Of a DNA stretch of 64,000 nucleotides, positions 36,942 through 45,308 are shown in pieces; position 1 is the first letter of the stretch, and each line of letters starts with the position of its first letter. The notes under the pieces are model-generated. The model saw nothing but the letters and a program-made list of their open reading frames with translations. It was not told where the DNA came from and ran no database searches. The position numbers were made by a program, and so were the translations under genes. This stretch comes from UBA12202 sp049595035. Lineage in GTDB: Bacteria > Pseudomonadota > Alphaproteobacteria > Puniceispirillales > UBA1172. The DNA is taken from assembly GCA_049595035.1 (NCBI GenBank), contig JBMYKD010000006.1, positions 1 to 64,000 on the forward strand. The letters are read 5' to 3'.

Positions 36942-38117
36942 TCATTCCGCCAATCCCAGTTCACGTTCAACCAGTGATACCCAGTAGCTGGCCCCCAGCG
37001 GCAACAGATCATCATTAAAATCAAAACGGGCATTATGAAGCATGGCACCATCACCCGGATGGCCAGCGCCCAGCCAGATATATGCCCCCGGACGTTCTTG
37101 CAGCATATAGGCAAAATCTTCCGCCCCCATGGATGGCGGAGCATCCATAACTATCGACCCTGACTCCAGCACATCTGCCGCCGCCAGCGCCGCCCGGTCT
37201 GCCGCCGCCGCATCATTAATTGTTGGCGGATAACCATCTATCCATTCAAATTGAACAGAACAGCCATGCGCTGCAGCGATCTGTTCCGTGATATGCGCCA
37301 TGCGATCCTTGATAATCGCCCCAATGTCAGGACGGAAATATCGTGCCGTGCCCTCGATAAAAGTATCATCAGGGATCACATTATGCGTAAAGCCGCCATG
37401 ACATTGCGTCACCGACACAACCGCCTGATCAAGCGGATCAAGATGGCGTGACACCACCGACTGCAGCGATTGGATCAAGGTAGCCGCCGCATAGATAGGA
37501 TCAGCAGTCAAATGCGGCATGGCGGCATGACCACCACGTCCTTTCAGTGTGATCGTAAATCCGTCAGCGGCAGCCATGGATGGCCCACGTTGAATAGCGG
37601 CCTTGCCGACATCAAGCCCCGGCCAATTATGCATGCCCCAGACGGTTTCCATGGGAAACTGTTTGAACAGACCTTCATCACACATGACTTTGCCACCGCC
37701 GCCATTTTCTTCAGCAGGCTGAAAAATGACAACAACATTACCATCAAAATGCGGGTTTTCTGCCAGATACTTGGCGGCCCCAAGCAACATGGTCGTATGG
37801 CCATCATGCCCGCAAGCATGCATTACCCCTTCCGTACCTGATTTATGGGCAAAGCTGTTATCTTCATGAATAGGCAATGCATCAATATCAGCCCGCAATC
37901 CGATGCAGCGATTACCACCTGATTTGCCGCGGATAACCCCGATAACACCGGTTTTTGCCATCCCCCGATGCACTTCAATACCAAACTCGGTCAGTTTGCC
38001 GGCTATGAAATCTGCTGTATGATGTTCTTCAAAAGCCAGTTCCGGATGGGCATGCAAATAATGCCGCCATTGGCGCATCTGACCGGAATAATCTGCTATC
38101 ATATTGTTTATTGGCAT
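36942..38117 (-). CDS. M20 family amidohydrolase (hippurate hydrolase-like)
   Basis: This is a metal-dependent amidohydrolase of the M20D group that cleaves N-acyl or N-carbamoyl amino acids; the exact substrate is not readable. The 391-residue protein shows RADIDALPI, HACGHDGHT with metal-ligand Cys/His, QPAEENGGGG, and the C-terminal MGAEDFAYML. The dimerisation-domain core GRGGHAAMPH is intact. It is divergent from soxB across 196 bp and could share regulation with the sarcosine oxidase cluster, but that is inference. Confidence 0.92.
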   Translation of the reverse strand: MPINNMIADYSGQMRQWRHYLHAHPELAFEEHHTADFIAGKLTEFGIEVHRGMAKTGVIGVIRGKSGGNRCIGLRADIDALPIHEDNSFAHKSGTEGVMHACGHDGHTTMLLGAAKYLAENPHFDGNVVVIFQPAEENGGGGKVMCDEGLFKQFPMETVWGMHNWPGLDVGKAAIQRGPSMAAADGFTITLKGRGGHAAMPHLTADPIYAAATLIQSLQSVVSRHLDPLDQAVVSVTQCHGGFTHNVIPDDTFIEGTARYFRPDIGAIIKDRMAHITEQIAAAHGCSVQFEWIDGYPPTINDAAAADRAALAAADVLESGSIVMDAPPSMGAEDFAYMLQERPGAYIWLGAGHPGDGAMLHNARFDFNDDLLPLGASYWVSLVERELGLAE

Positions 38118-38231
38118 GGCAGTCCCCTTTTCTTAAAAAACTCTATCATAAACTCTGTTTTTACAATAACCCCTAAACAGACAAACCGTGACATAAAAAG
38201 GCTTGATTAAAGTGTCGGCGATGCAGTATCA

Positions 38232-38251
38232 CCTGTCGTCAGTAAGACAGG
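38232..38251 (+). promoter_or_regulatory. Inverted repeat upstream of soxBDAG
   Basis: CCTGTC (38232-38237) and GACAGG (38246-38251) form a 6-bp stem with an 8-nt loop, 62 bp before the soxB start. It lies in the divergent region between the M20 gene and soxB and may be an operator. I saw no glycine riboswitch elements. Confidence 0.3.
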
Positions 38252-38313
38252 CAAATGTAAACAAATCGACATAATTCTGATAATCACGTTTATGATGTAG
38301 AAAGGGGCAAGAA

Positions 38314-39609
38314 ATGGCTGAAGGTCCTGATCGGGGTGCACGGAGACTTCCTGGCGGCAAACCGAAATATTCTGTATTTTCATTGATGCGTAATGCGCGC
38401 CGGTACCATCAGGACTGGCAACAGGCATGGCGCGCACCAGAACCCAAAAAATCCTATGATGCTATCATCATTGGTGGTGGTGGCCATGGACTCGCAACAG
38501 CCTATTATCTGGCCGCCGTTCACCGGATTACAAACATAGCCGTGATAGAAAAAGGCTGGCTTGGTGGCGGCAATACAGGCCGAAACACAACCATTATCCG
38601 GTCAAATTATATGTGGGATGAAAGCGCGGCCATTTATGATCATGCGCTCAAATTATGGGAAGGCCTGACTCAGGATTTGAACTTCAATCTCATGTTCAGC
38701 CAGCGCGGCGTTCTCACGATTGCCCATAGCTGGCATGAATTGCGCGAAATGTCCCGACGGGTTCATGCAATCCGGCTCAACGGCATAGATAGTGATATTC
38801 TGTCCCCTGATGAGATCAAAAAGCTCGTTCCTATCATTAACATCGATCAATCGATTCGATATCCGGTCATGGGTGGCTTTCTGCAACGCCGTGGTGGTAC
38901 TGCGCGCCATGACGCGGTAGCGTGGGGATATGCGCGTGCCGCCGATGACCTGGGGGTTGATATTATTCAGAATTGTGAAGTGACCGGATTGCGCCGGAAA
39001 GGCAACCGGATTGAAGGGGTTGAAACCACCAAAGGCTTTATCAAATCACCAAAAGTTGGCTGTGTGGTCGCCGGGCATTGTTCGGTGCTGGGGGCCATGG
39101 CTGATATCCGCCTGCCTATCGCTAGCCGACCCTTGCAAGCACTGGTATCAGAACCGATTAAACCTGAACTGGATACGGTCATCATGTCCAATGCTGTTCA
39201 CATGTATATCAGCCAGTCTGATAAGGGCGAAATGGTGCTAGGGGCTGGCGTTGATAAATATAACTCCTATGCACAACGCGGGTCATTCCCCGTACCTGAA
39301 CATATGATAGCGGCGGCAGTAGAACTTTTCCCTATCTTATCCCGCCTGCGGATGCTGCGGCATTGGGGCGGAATTGTTGATACATGCCCGGATGCTTCTC
39401 CGATTATATCGAAAACCGATGTGAAGGGGCTCTATTTTAATTGTGGATGGGGCACTGGCGGCTTTAAGGCAACACCCGGATCAGGCCATGTATTTGCTGA
39501 TCTGATTGCCAATGACCGTCCTAATGCCATTGCCGCGCCCTACGCGCTTGACCGTTTCCAGACCGGACTGCTTATTGATGAGCATGGTGCGGCTGGGGTG
39601 GCTCACTAA
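38314..39609 (+). CDS. soxB: Sarcosine oxidase, beta subunit
   Basis: This is the subunit of heterotetrameric sarcosine oxidase that oxidises sarcosine to glycine; the methyl group leaves as a one-carbon unit for tetrahydrofolate. The 431-residue protein has the dinucleotide motif IIIGGGGHGLATAYYL, then GWLGGGNTGRNTTIIRSN, and TARHDAVAWGYARAA, where the His is the likely covalent FMN attachment site. The ATG at 38314 follows AAAGGGGCAAGA, so the ~18 extra N-terminal residues before KYSVFSLMRN are kept. It is the first gene of soxBDAG. Confidence 0.96.
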   Translation: MAEGPDRGARRLPGGKPKYSVFSLMRNARRYHQDWQQAWRAPEPKKSYDAIIIGGGGHGLATAYYLAAVHRITNIAVIEKGWLGGGNTGRNTTIIRSNYMWDESAAIYDHALKLWEGLTQDLNFNLMFSQRGVLTIAHSWHELREMSRRVHAIRLNGIDSDILSPDEIKKLVPIINIDQSIRYPVMGGFLQRRGGTARHDAVAWGYARAADDLGVDIIQNCEVTGLRRKGNRIEGVETTKGFIKSPKVGCVVAGHCSVLGAMADIRLPIASRPLQALVSEPIKPELDTVIMSNAVHMYISQSDKGEMVLGAGVDKYNSYAQRGSFPVPEHMIAAAVELFPILSRLRMLRHWGGIVDTCPDASPIISKTDVKGLYFNCGWGTGGFKATPGSGHVFADLIANDRPNAIAAPYALDRFQTGLLIDEHGAAGVAH

Positions 39610-39635
39610 TTCCTAGCAGAAAGGGATAGATTGCT

Positions 39636-40013
39636 ATGTTGCTGATTGATTGCCCACATTGTGGTCTTCGTGATGAAACGGAGTTTGCTTGTGGTGGGGA
39701 AGCCCATATCGCCCGCCCATTGGCCGAAAATGCGATTTCTGATGCAGAGTTTGCCGAATATCTGTTTTGGCGCGATAATCCGAAAGGCGTTTTTCTGGAA
39801 CGCTGGTGCCATACCGCCGGTTGCCGCCGCTGGTTTAATGCCGCACGGGATACTGTCACGCATGAGTTTATTGAAATCTATGCCATGGGAAGCCTGCCTA
39901 AATCCAAAGCAGGAAAAACAGCCTATGCTGATGCTTGGCGTCGTCATACCGCATCAGAGGCTGCGGCTAAACCATCTGGAAAATCCTCATCTGGCAAAGG
40001 GGGCAAATCATGA
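39636..40013 (+). CDS. soxD: Sarcosine oxidase, delta subunit
   Basis: This is the small zinc-binding subunit of heterotetrameric sarcosine oxidase. The 125-residue protein has the N-terminal CPHCGLRDETEF and WCHTAGCRRWFNAARDT, which supply the Cys/His zinc ligands, followed by a low-complexity Ser/Gly/Lys tail (about 108-125) not needed for the fold. Its TGA overlaps the soxA ATG (ATGA), showing translational coupling. Confidence 0.95.
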   Translation: MLLIDCPHCGLRDETEFACGGEAHIARPLAENAISDAEFAEYLFWRDNPKGVFLERWCHTAGCRRWFNAARDTVTHEFIEIYAMGSLPKSKAGKTAYADAWRRHTASEAAAKPSGKSSSGKGGKS

Positions 40014-43000
40014 GCAACAAAACCCCAAACCTAAACAAAATGAAACAGGGCAATATGCGTCTGGACAAAGGTGGGCGTATTGACCGCAAGAAACCGGTAA
40101 CTTTTCGCTTTGATGGTAAAGCTTTTGGCGGTTTTGAAGGGGATACTCTTGCTTCTGCCTTATTGGCCAACGGGGTGCATCTGGTTGGTCGGTCATTCAA
40201 ATATCATCGGCCACGGGGTATCCTGACGGCCGGATATGATGAACCAAATGCGCTGGTCGAAATTGGTAGCGGCAATCAGCAAGCCCCGAACATTCGCGCC
40301 ACTGAAGCGATGTTACATGATGGCCTGACAGCAAGAAGCCAGAATCGCTGGCCATCACTTGGCTTTGATATTGGTGCTGTAAACTCTTTGCTTGGCCGGT
40401 TTTTTCCTGCTGGATTTTACTATAAGACCTTTATGTTTCCAGCTGCATTCTGGAAACGGGTTTATGAGCCCATTATCCGCAGCGCAGCCGGTCTAGGACG
40501 GGCGGCTAAAGATCATAATGATCCTGACCGCTATGAAAAAACCCATCGCCATACCGATGTGCTTATTGTTGGCGGCGGTGTATCTGGATTAATGGCGGCC
40601 CTCAGCGCAGGCCAGTCTGGCGCACGCGTCATGCTTGTTGATGATGCGAATGAACTGGGCGGCTGGATGCTATCAGAAACGCATACCTACATTGATGGCA
40701 AGCCCGCTATTGACTGGATCAAATCAACCACGGCTACCCTTGAATCCATGCCTAATGTGACTATCCTGACCCGGACACAATGCTTTGGTTATATGGATCA
40801 TAACTTTCTTACACTGGCTGAAAAAGTCACTGATCATCTTGCTGAACGCCCTGATCACCTGCCGCGCCAGCGGATGTGGAAAATCAGAGCCAAGCATGTC
40901 ATTCTGGCACAGGGTAATCATGAACGGCCATTGATATTTGGCGGCAATGATAAGCCCGGTGTAATGATGGCAGGTGCTGTTAGAAGCTATATCAACCGTT
41001 ATGCGGTTATCCCCGGCCGCCGTGCTGTCGTTTATACCAATAATGATGATGCTTATAAAACGGCTCTCAGCCTTGAGGATGCTGGCGTTAAGGTAGCCGC
41101 TATCATTGATCAGCGGCCTGCCCCATCATCAGTGCTGGTTAGTCAGGCGATGACAAGAGGTATCACCGTTCATGCAGGTCATGCGGTTCTTGATGCCAAA
41201 GGAACCCGTCATGTGGGCACGGTCAAAATTGCCGCCATTAACCCAAAATCTGGCGATGTAACAGGCCAGCCCTTTTATCTGGATGCTGATCTGGTAGCTA
41301 TGTCTGGTGGCTTTACACCGGTGGTAAACCTGCATTCGCAAGCCAGAGGAAAGATTACATGGGATGACGATCAACTCTGTTTCCGGCCATCAGAATATCA
41401 TGAAGCCTGCCTCAGCGTGGGAGCATGTAATGGTATCTTTGGACTAAAAGATGCCATGGCCGATGCCGCTAAAGCCGGATCAGTCGCTGCTACCGCTGCC
41501 GGTTTCAAGGTATCCGCACCTGAAACACCCGATGTTTCGGAACCTGATATGGTTATGCGCCCGCATCTGTTATGGAAAATGCCTAGCGATGCCGTCAAGG
41601 GGCAGGAACCCAAGGCATTCGTTGATTTCCAGAATGATGTAACAGCCAGTGATATCAAATTGGCCGTGCGTGAAGGCTATCATTCCGTGGAACATGTCAA
41701 GCGTTACACCACCAATGGTATGGCCACGGATCAGGGAAAGATGTCAAATATCAACGCCCTTGGTATTCTGTCTGATCAATTGGGCAAACCCATTCCGGAT
41801 GTCGGCACAACGACCTTCCGCTATCCTTATACCCCGACTACATTCGGCGCTATTGCCGGACGTGATATCAAGGGTCTTTTTGATACGGAACGGCTTACCC
41901 GCATGGATGCATGGCACCGTGAAAATGGGGCGGAATATGAACATGTCGGGCAATGGATGCGGGCATGGTATTACCCCGAAGCTGGCGAATCTATGGAAGA
42001 TGCTGTTGACCGGGAGGTTAAGAAAGCCCGGACTCATGCCGGCATTCTTGATGCCTCTACTCTGGGAAAGATTGATATTCGCGGCAAAGATGCAGCCGAA
42101 TTCCTTGACCGCCTATACACCAATATGTTTTCGACACTGAAAGTTGGCCGTTGCCGGTATGGGCTGATGCTTAAGGATGACGGCATGGTCATGGATGATG
42201 GCGTAACCACAAGGCTGGGTGAAAACCATTTCCACATGACAACAACAACTGGCGGTGCTGCCAATGTGCTTGGCTGGATGGAAGAATGGCTTCAAACCGA
42301 ATGGCCTGAACTTGAAGTCTATCTGACTAGTGTTACCGAAGAATGGTCTGTTACCACCGTATCCGGCCCTAATGCCCGCAAGATACTGGAAGCGGCAGGA
42401 TGTTCGGTTTCGCTTGCTGATGACGCGTTCCCTTTCATGTCCTATCAGGATGCCAACTTAGCCGGATTGCCAGTGCGAATATTCCGCATTTCCTTTACCG
42501 GTGAGCTTAGCTTTGAGATTAATATCAAGGCACGGCATGGTATGGCGCTATGGCAGCATCTGATGAAAGCTGGTGAGCCATTTGGACTTACCCCCTATGG
42601 AACGGAAGCGATGCATGTGTTGCGGGCTGAAAAAGGGTTTATCATTGTGGGGCAGGAAACAGATGGGTCGGTTAACCCGCATGATCTGGGAATGAGCTGG
42701 ATTGTATCAAAGAAAAAGACTGACTTCATTGGTAAGCGTGCCCTTGAACGTAAAAGCATGGCACTGGATAACCGGAAACAACTGGTCGGAATAAAAACCG
42801 AAGACCCCAAAGCCGTGATCCCCGAAGGGGCCCATGCTGTCCTTGACCCAAATCAGTCCTATCCGATGGAAATGCTTGGGCAGGTGACATCATCATATTA
42901 CTCACCAAATCTAGGCCATTCGGTTGCAATGGCATTACTTAAAGGCGGCCATGCCATGAAAGGCCAGACAGTTTGGTTCCCCATGATTAATGGTAAAAAG

Positions 43001-43066
43001 CCAATCAAGGCCGTTATCACTGATACTGTTTTTTATGACCCGAAAGGAGACCGGATCAATGGTTAG
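40010..43066 (+). CDS. soxA: Sarcosine oxidase, alpha subunit
   Basis: The large subunit binds NAD+ and tetrahydrofolate and transfers the one-carbon unit. The protein is 1018 aa. The N-terminal ferredoxin-like domain (about 30-100, FRFDGKAFGGFEGDTLASALLANG) is followed by an NAD/FAD-binding domain (VLIVGGGVSGLMAALSAGQ, about 183), and a C-terminal GcvT-type folate-binding domain (about 600-1010; RLDKG-like start then LGMSWIVSKKK, FIGKRAL). The ATG follows AGGGGGCAAATC. It overlaps soxD by 4 bp and soxG by 8 bp. Confidence 0.96.
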   Translation: MSNKTPNLNKMKQGNMRLDKGGRIDRKKPVTFRFDGKAFGGFEGDTLASALLANGVHLVGRSFKYHRPRGILTAGYDEPNALVEIGSGNQQAPNIRATEAMLHDGLTARSQNRWPSLGFDIGAVNSLLGRFFPAGFYYKTFMFPAAFWKRVYEPIIRSAAGLGRAAKDHNDPDRYEKTHRHTDVLIVGGGVSGLMAALSAGQSGARVMLVDDANELGGWMLSETHTYIDGKPAIDWIKSTTATLESMPNVTILTRTQCFGYMDHNFLTLAEKVTDHLAERPDHLPRQRMWKIRAKHVILAQGNHERPLIFGGNDKPGVMMAGAVRSYINRYAVIPGRRAVVYTNNDDAYKTALSLEDAGVKVAAIIDQRPAPSSVLVSQAMTRGITVHAGHAVLDAKGTRHVGTVKIAAINPKSGDVTGQPFYLDADLVAMSGGFTPVVNLHSQARGKITWDDDQLCFRPSEYHEACLSVGACNGIFGLKDAMADAAKAGSVAATAAGFKVSAPETPDVSEPDMVMRPHLLWKMPSDAVKGQEPKAFVDFQNDVTASDIKLAVREGYHSVEHVKRYTTNGMATDQGKMSNINALGILSDQLGKPIPDVGTTTFRYPYTPTTFGAIAGRDIKGLFDTERLTRMDAWHRENGAEYEHVGQWMRAWYYPEAGESMEDAVDREVKKARTHAGILDASTLGKIDIRGKDAAEFLDRLYTNMFSTLKVGRCRYGLMLKDDGMVMDDGVTTRLGENHFHMTTTTGGAANVLGWMEEWLQTEWPELEVYLTSVTEEWSVTTVSGPNARKILEAAGCSVSLADDAFPFMSYQDANLAGLPVRIFRISFTGELSFEINIKARHGMALWQHLMKAGEPFGLTPYGTEAMHVLRAEKGFIIVGQETDGSVNPHDLGMSWIVSKKKTDFIGKRALERKSMALDNRKQLVGIKTEDPKAVIPEGAHAVLDPNQSYPMEMLGQVTSSYYSPNLGHSVAMALLKGGHAMKGQTVWFPMINGKKPIKAVITDTVFYDPKGDRING

Positions 43067-43670
43067 TTCTGCTGTATTGCCAGGGCGTTCCGCCCTTGCT
43101 GATGTTAAGGCTATTCATCATCCTGTGCCAAAAGGTTCTGCAGGGAAAATTATGATCAAGGAAGCAGCTGTCCATGATTTGATTAATTTGCGATGCCAGC
43201 CTGACAATAATAAAGCAAATACCCTTGTTAAAAAATTGACTAGCCATGCTCTACCTGATGCTAATCAATCCACTCAGACTGGTGACCGGATGGTGATCTG
43301 GCTAGGCCCTGACGAATGGCTTATTTTGGCGGAAGCCGGTGCAGCAAATAGCATTATGGCTGATCTGGAAACCGCCAAACTAGGCCATATGGCAACAACC
43401 GAAGTCAGCAATGCTTATGGAATGATTACCATAGATGGCAAATCAAGCCGTGATATGTTGGCTAAACATTGCGCTATTGATCTTGATGCCAGTGTCTTTA
43501 CCAAAGGCACGGCTATCCAGACGATTATGGGTCATGCCGGGATCATCCTGATTTGTACAGGCGAACACAGCTTTACCCTTATCGGTCGCAGCAGCTTTAT
43601 GCCATATCTGGTGGCATTACTGGCAGATGCTAGTGTTGAATATGGATGCGAATACCGTCCTGCTAAATAG
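43059..43670 (+). CDS. soxG: Sarcosine oxidase, gamma subunit
   Basis: This is the smaller GcvT-like subunit of heterotetrameric sarcosine oxidase, 203 aa. The start is the ATG at 43059, which overlaps the end of soxA by 8 bp; the open frame continues upstream inside soxA but that part is not the gene. The middle WLGPDEWLILAE and the EVSNAYGMITIDGKSSRDMLAKHCAIDLD segments match the family. It ends the soxBDAG operon; a strong intrinsic terminator overlaps its stop codon. Confidence 0.93.
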   Translation: MVSSAVLPGRSALADVKAIHHPVPKGSAGKIMIKEAAVHDLINLRCQPDNNKANTLVKKLTSHALPDANQSTQTGDRMVIWLGPDEWLILAEAGAANSIMADLETAKLGHMATTEVSNAYGMITIDGKSSRDMLAKHCAIDLDASVFTKGTAIQTIMGHAGIILICTGEHSFTLIGRSSFMPYLVALLADASVEYGCEYRPAK

Positions 43671-43686
43671 CAGGACGGTTATTTTT
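43655..43686 (+). terminator. Intrinsic terminator of soxBDAG
   Basis: A perfect 11-bp stem CCGTCCTGCTA / TAGCAGGACGG (43655-43665, 43668-43678) is followed by TTATTTTT. The stem overlaps the soxG stop codon. Confidence 0.9.
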
Positions 43687-43710
43687 CACGATATATAATG
43701 ATATATCGTG
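43687..43710. repeat. Perfect 10-bp hairpin next to the sox terminator
   Basis: CACGATATAT (43687-43696), loop AATG, ATATATCGTG (43701-43710) pair perfectly. It directly follows the T-tract of the sox terminator and lies 12 bp beyond the mttB-like stop on the other strand. On the minus strand it is not followed by a T-tract but by A's, so it is not a standard terminator for that gene, though it could protect the 3' end. Confidence 0.75.
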
Positions 43711-43722
43711 GATAATACTGGA

Positions 43723-45273
43723 CTAAAACTCACTATCTGGCAGTTCTTCCATCCGCTTTGTTTTAAACGCAACCAACGCTTCGTCGATAGCCGGGTCAAT
43801 GTCCGGCGCTTCATATGAGTTAAGCATTGTTCTGGCGCGATTCTCTGCTCTTTTTGCGCTTTCAATAGACCCTTCTGAACTCCACTGCTCAAAGGTCGTG
43901 TAATCCGCCAGTTCTGACCGCCAGAAAGCATCTTCAAAATTGGCTTGTGTATGGCTAGACCCTAGGAAATGCTGACCGGGGCCAGTTTCCCTGATAGCAT
44001 CAAGGGCCTGTCCATTTTCCGATAGATCAATGCCCCCCACGATGCGTTGCATCATGGACAGCTGATCCGCATCAAGAAGCAGTTTTCGGAAATCCGAAAC
44101 TAGTCCACCTTCCATCCAACCAGCCGAGTGAAGCACAAAATTAACGCCGCTGATAACTGATGGCAGGATAGTATGAGTTGATTCATAAGCCGCCTGGGCA
44201 TCAACCGTTTTCGCGGCAGTTAGTGAACCACCTGACCGGAAAGGCACGCCAAGACGACGTGCCAGTTTTGCACACCCGTTCAACACCAAAGCCGGTTCAG
44301 GGGTACCAAAAGTCGGCGCCCCTGTCTGCATGGACATGGAACTGGCGAATGATCCAAAAATAACCGGTGTGCCCAGACGGATCATCTGGGCAAAGGCAAT
44401 TCCACTCATGGCTTCGGCCAGCGTTTGTGCCAATGTTCCCGCCACGGAAACAGGCGACATGGCACCTGCAAGAATAAATGGAGAGATAATAACCGCCTGA
44501 CCATGACGCGCATAAACCTTGAGCGCACCAAGCATGGTATCATCCCATGTCATGGGTGAATTAGCATTAATCAGGCTGACCAACACATTGTTTTCATCCA
44601 GAAACCCATCACCAAACAGGATTTTAGCCATATCAACCGTATCTTGCGCCCGGCTGGCAGCGGTGACAGAACCCATGAAAGGCTTATCTGAATATTTCAT
44701 ATGCGTGTAAAGCATTTCCAGATGCCGCTTGGGTACCGGCAAATCAACCGGTTCACATACCGTCCCGCCGGAATGATGCAACCCGGGAAGCATATAGATC
44801 AGTTTCACCATATTGCGGAAATCTTCAATGGTCGCATAACGCCTTTCATTTTCCAGATCGCGGATAAATGGAGGGCCATAGACCGGAGCAAATACGGTTT
44901 TATTGCCGCCTATTTCAACACTACGCGCCGGATTACGCGCATACTGGGTAAACTCGGACGGGGCATGCTGACAATATTGTCGGCATAAGCCACGTGGGAA
45001 ATGTACCCGCTGGCCTTGCACATCCGCGCCATGTTCACGCAGGATATCCAATGCTTCCGGATCATCCTTAAACTCAATGCCAATTTCTTCTAAAATGGTT
45101 TCAGCATTGTTTTCAATAATTTCCGCACCTTCGTCACTTAACACTTCATATAAAGGGACATGACGGATCAGATAGGGCGCTGTTAGTTTGCTTCCCCCAC
45201 CACTACCACGAGCCGTGCGACGAGCATCTCTACCACCGCCACGGCGACTACGTTTTTCTGCTGTTTCTGACAT
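43723..45273 (-). CDS. Trimethylamine methyltransferase (MttB) family protein, non-pyrrolysine
   Basis: MttB-superfamily enzymes move a methyl group from a methylated amine to a corrinoid protein. Here there is no in-frame TAG, so it lacks pyrrolysine and belongs with the MttB homologues that act on quaternary amines (MtgB is a glycine betaine example). It is 516 aa, with a basic Gly/Arg-rich N-terminal tail (about 1-28), then the TIM-barrel family body (HVPLYEVLSDEGAEIIE; HHSGGTVCEPVDLPVPKRH; GAPTFGTPEPALVLNGC). It is 35 bp behind the dehydrogenase gene. No corrinoid-protein gene is next to it, so the acceptor must be elsewhere or the reaction differs. Confidence 0.9.
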   Translation of the reverse strand: MSETAEKRSRRGGGRDARRTARGSGGGSKLTAPYLIRHVPLYEVLSDEGAEIIENNAETILEEIGIEFKDDPEALDILREHGADVQGQRVHFPRGLCRQYCQHAPSEFTQYARNPARSVEIGGNKTVFAPVYGPPFIRDLENERRYATIEDFRNMVKLIYMLPGLHHSGGTVCEPVDLPVPKRHLEMLYTHMKYSDKPFMGSVTAASRAQDTVDMAKILFGDGFLDENNVLVSLINANSPMTWDDTMLGALKVYARHGQAVIISPFILAGAMSPVSVAGTLAQTLAEAMSGIAFAQMIRLGTPVIFGSFASSMSMQTGAPTFGTPEPALVLNGCAKLARRLGVPFRSGGSLTAAKTVDAQAAYESTHTILPSVISGVNFVLHSAGWMEGGLVSDFRKLLLDADQLSMMQRIVGGIDLSENGQALDAIRETGPGQHFLGSSHTQANFEDAFWRSELADYTTFEQWSSEGSIESAKRAENRARTMLNSYEAPDIDPAIDEALVAFKTKRMEELPDSEF

Positions 45274-45308
45274 AACAATATTCCTCTTAAAGAATCGATG
45301 CTGTTTCG

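Noticed and set aside
43723..45273. Pyrrolysine-containing MttB
   Set aside because: No in-frame TAG codon in the gene.
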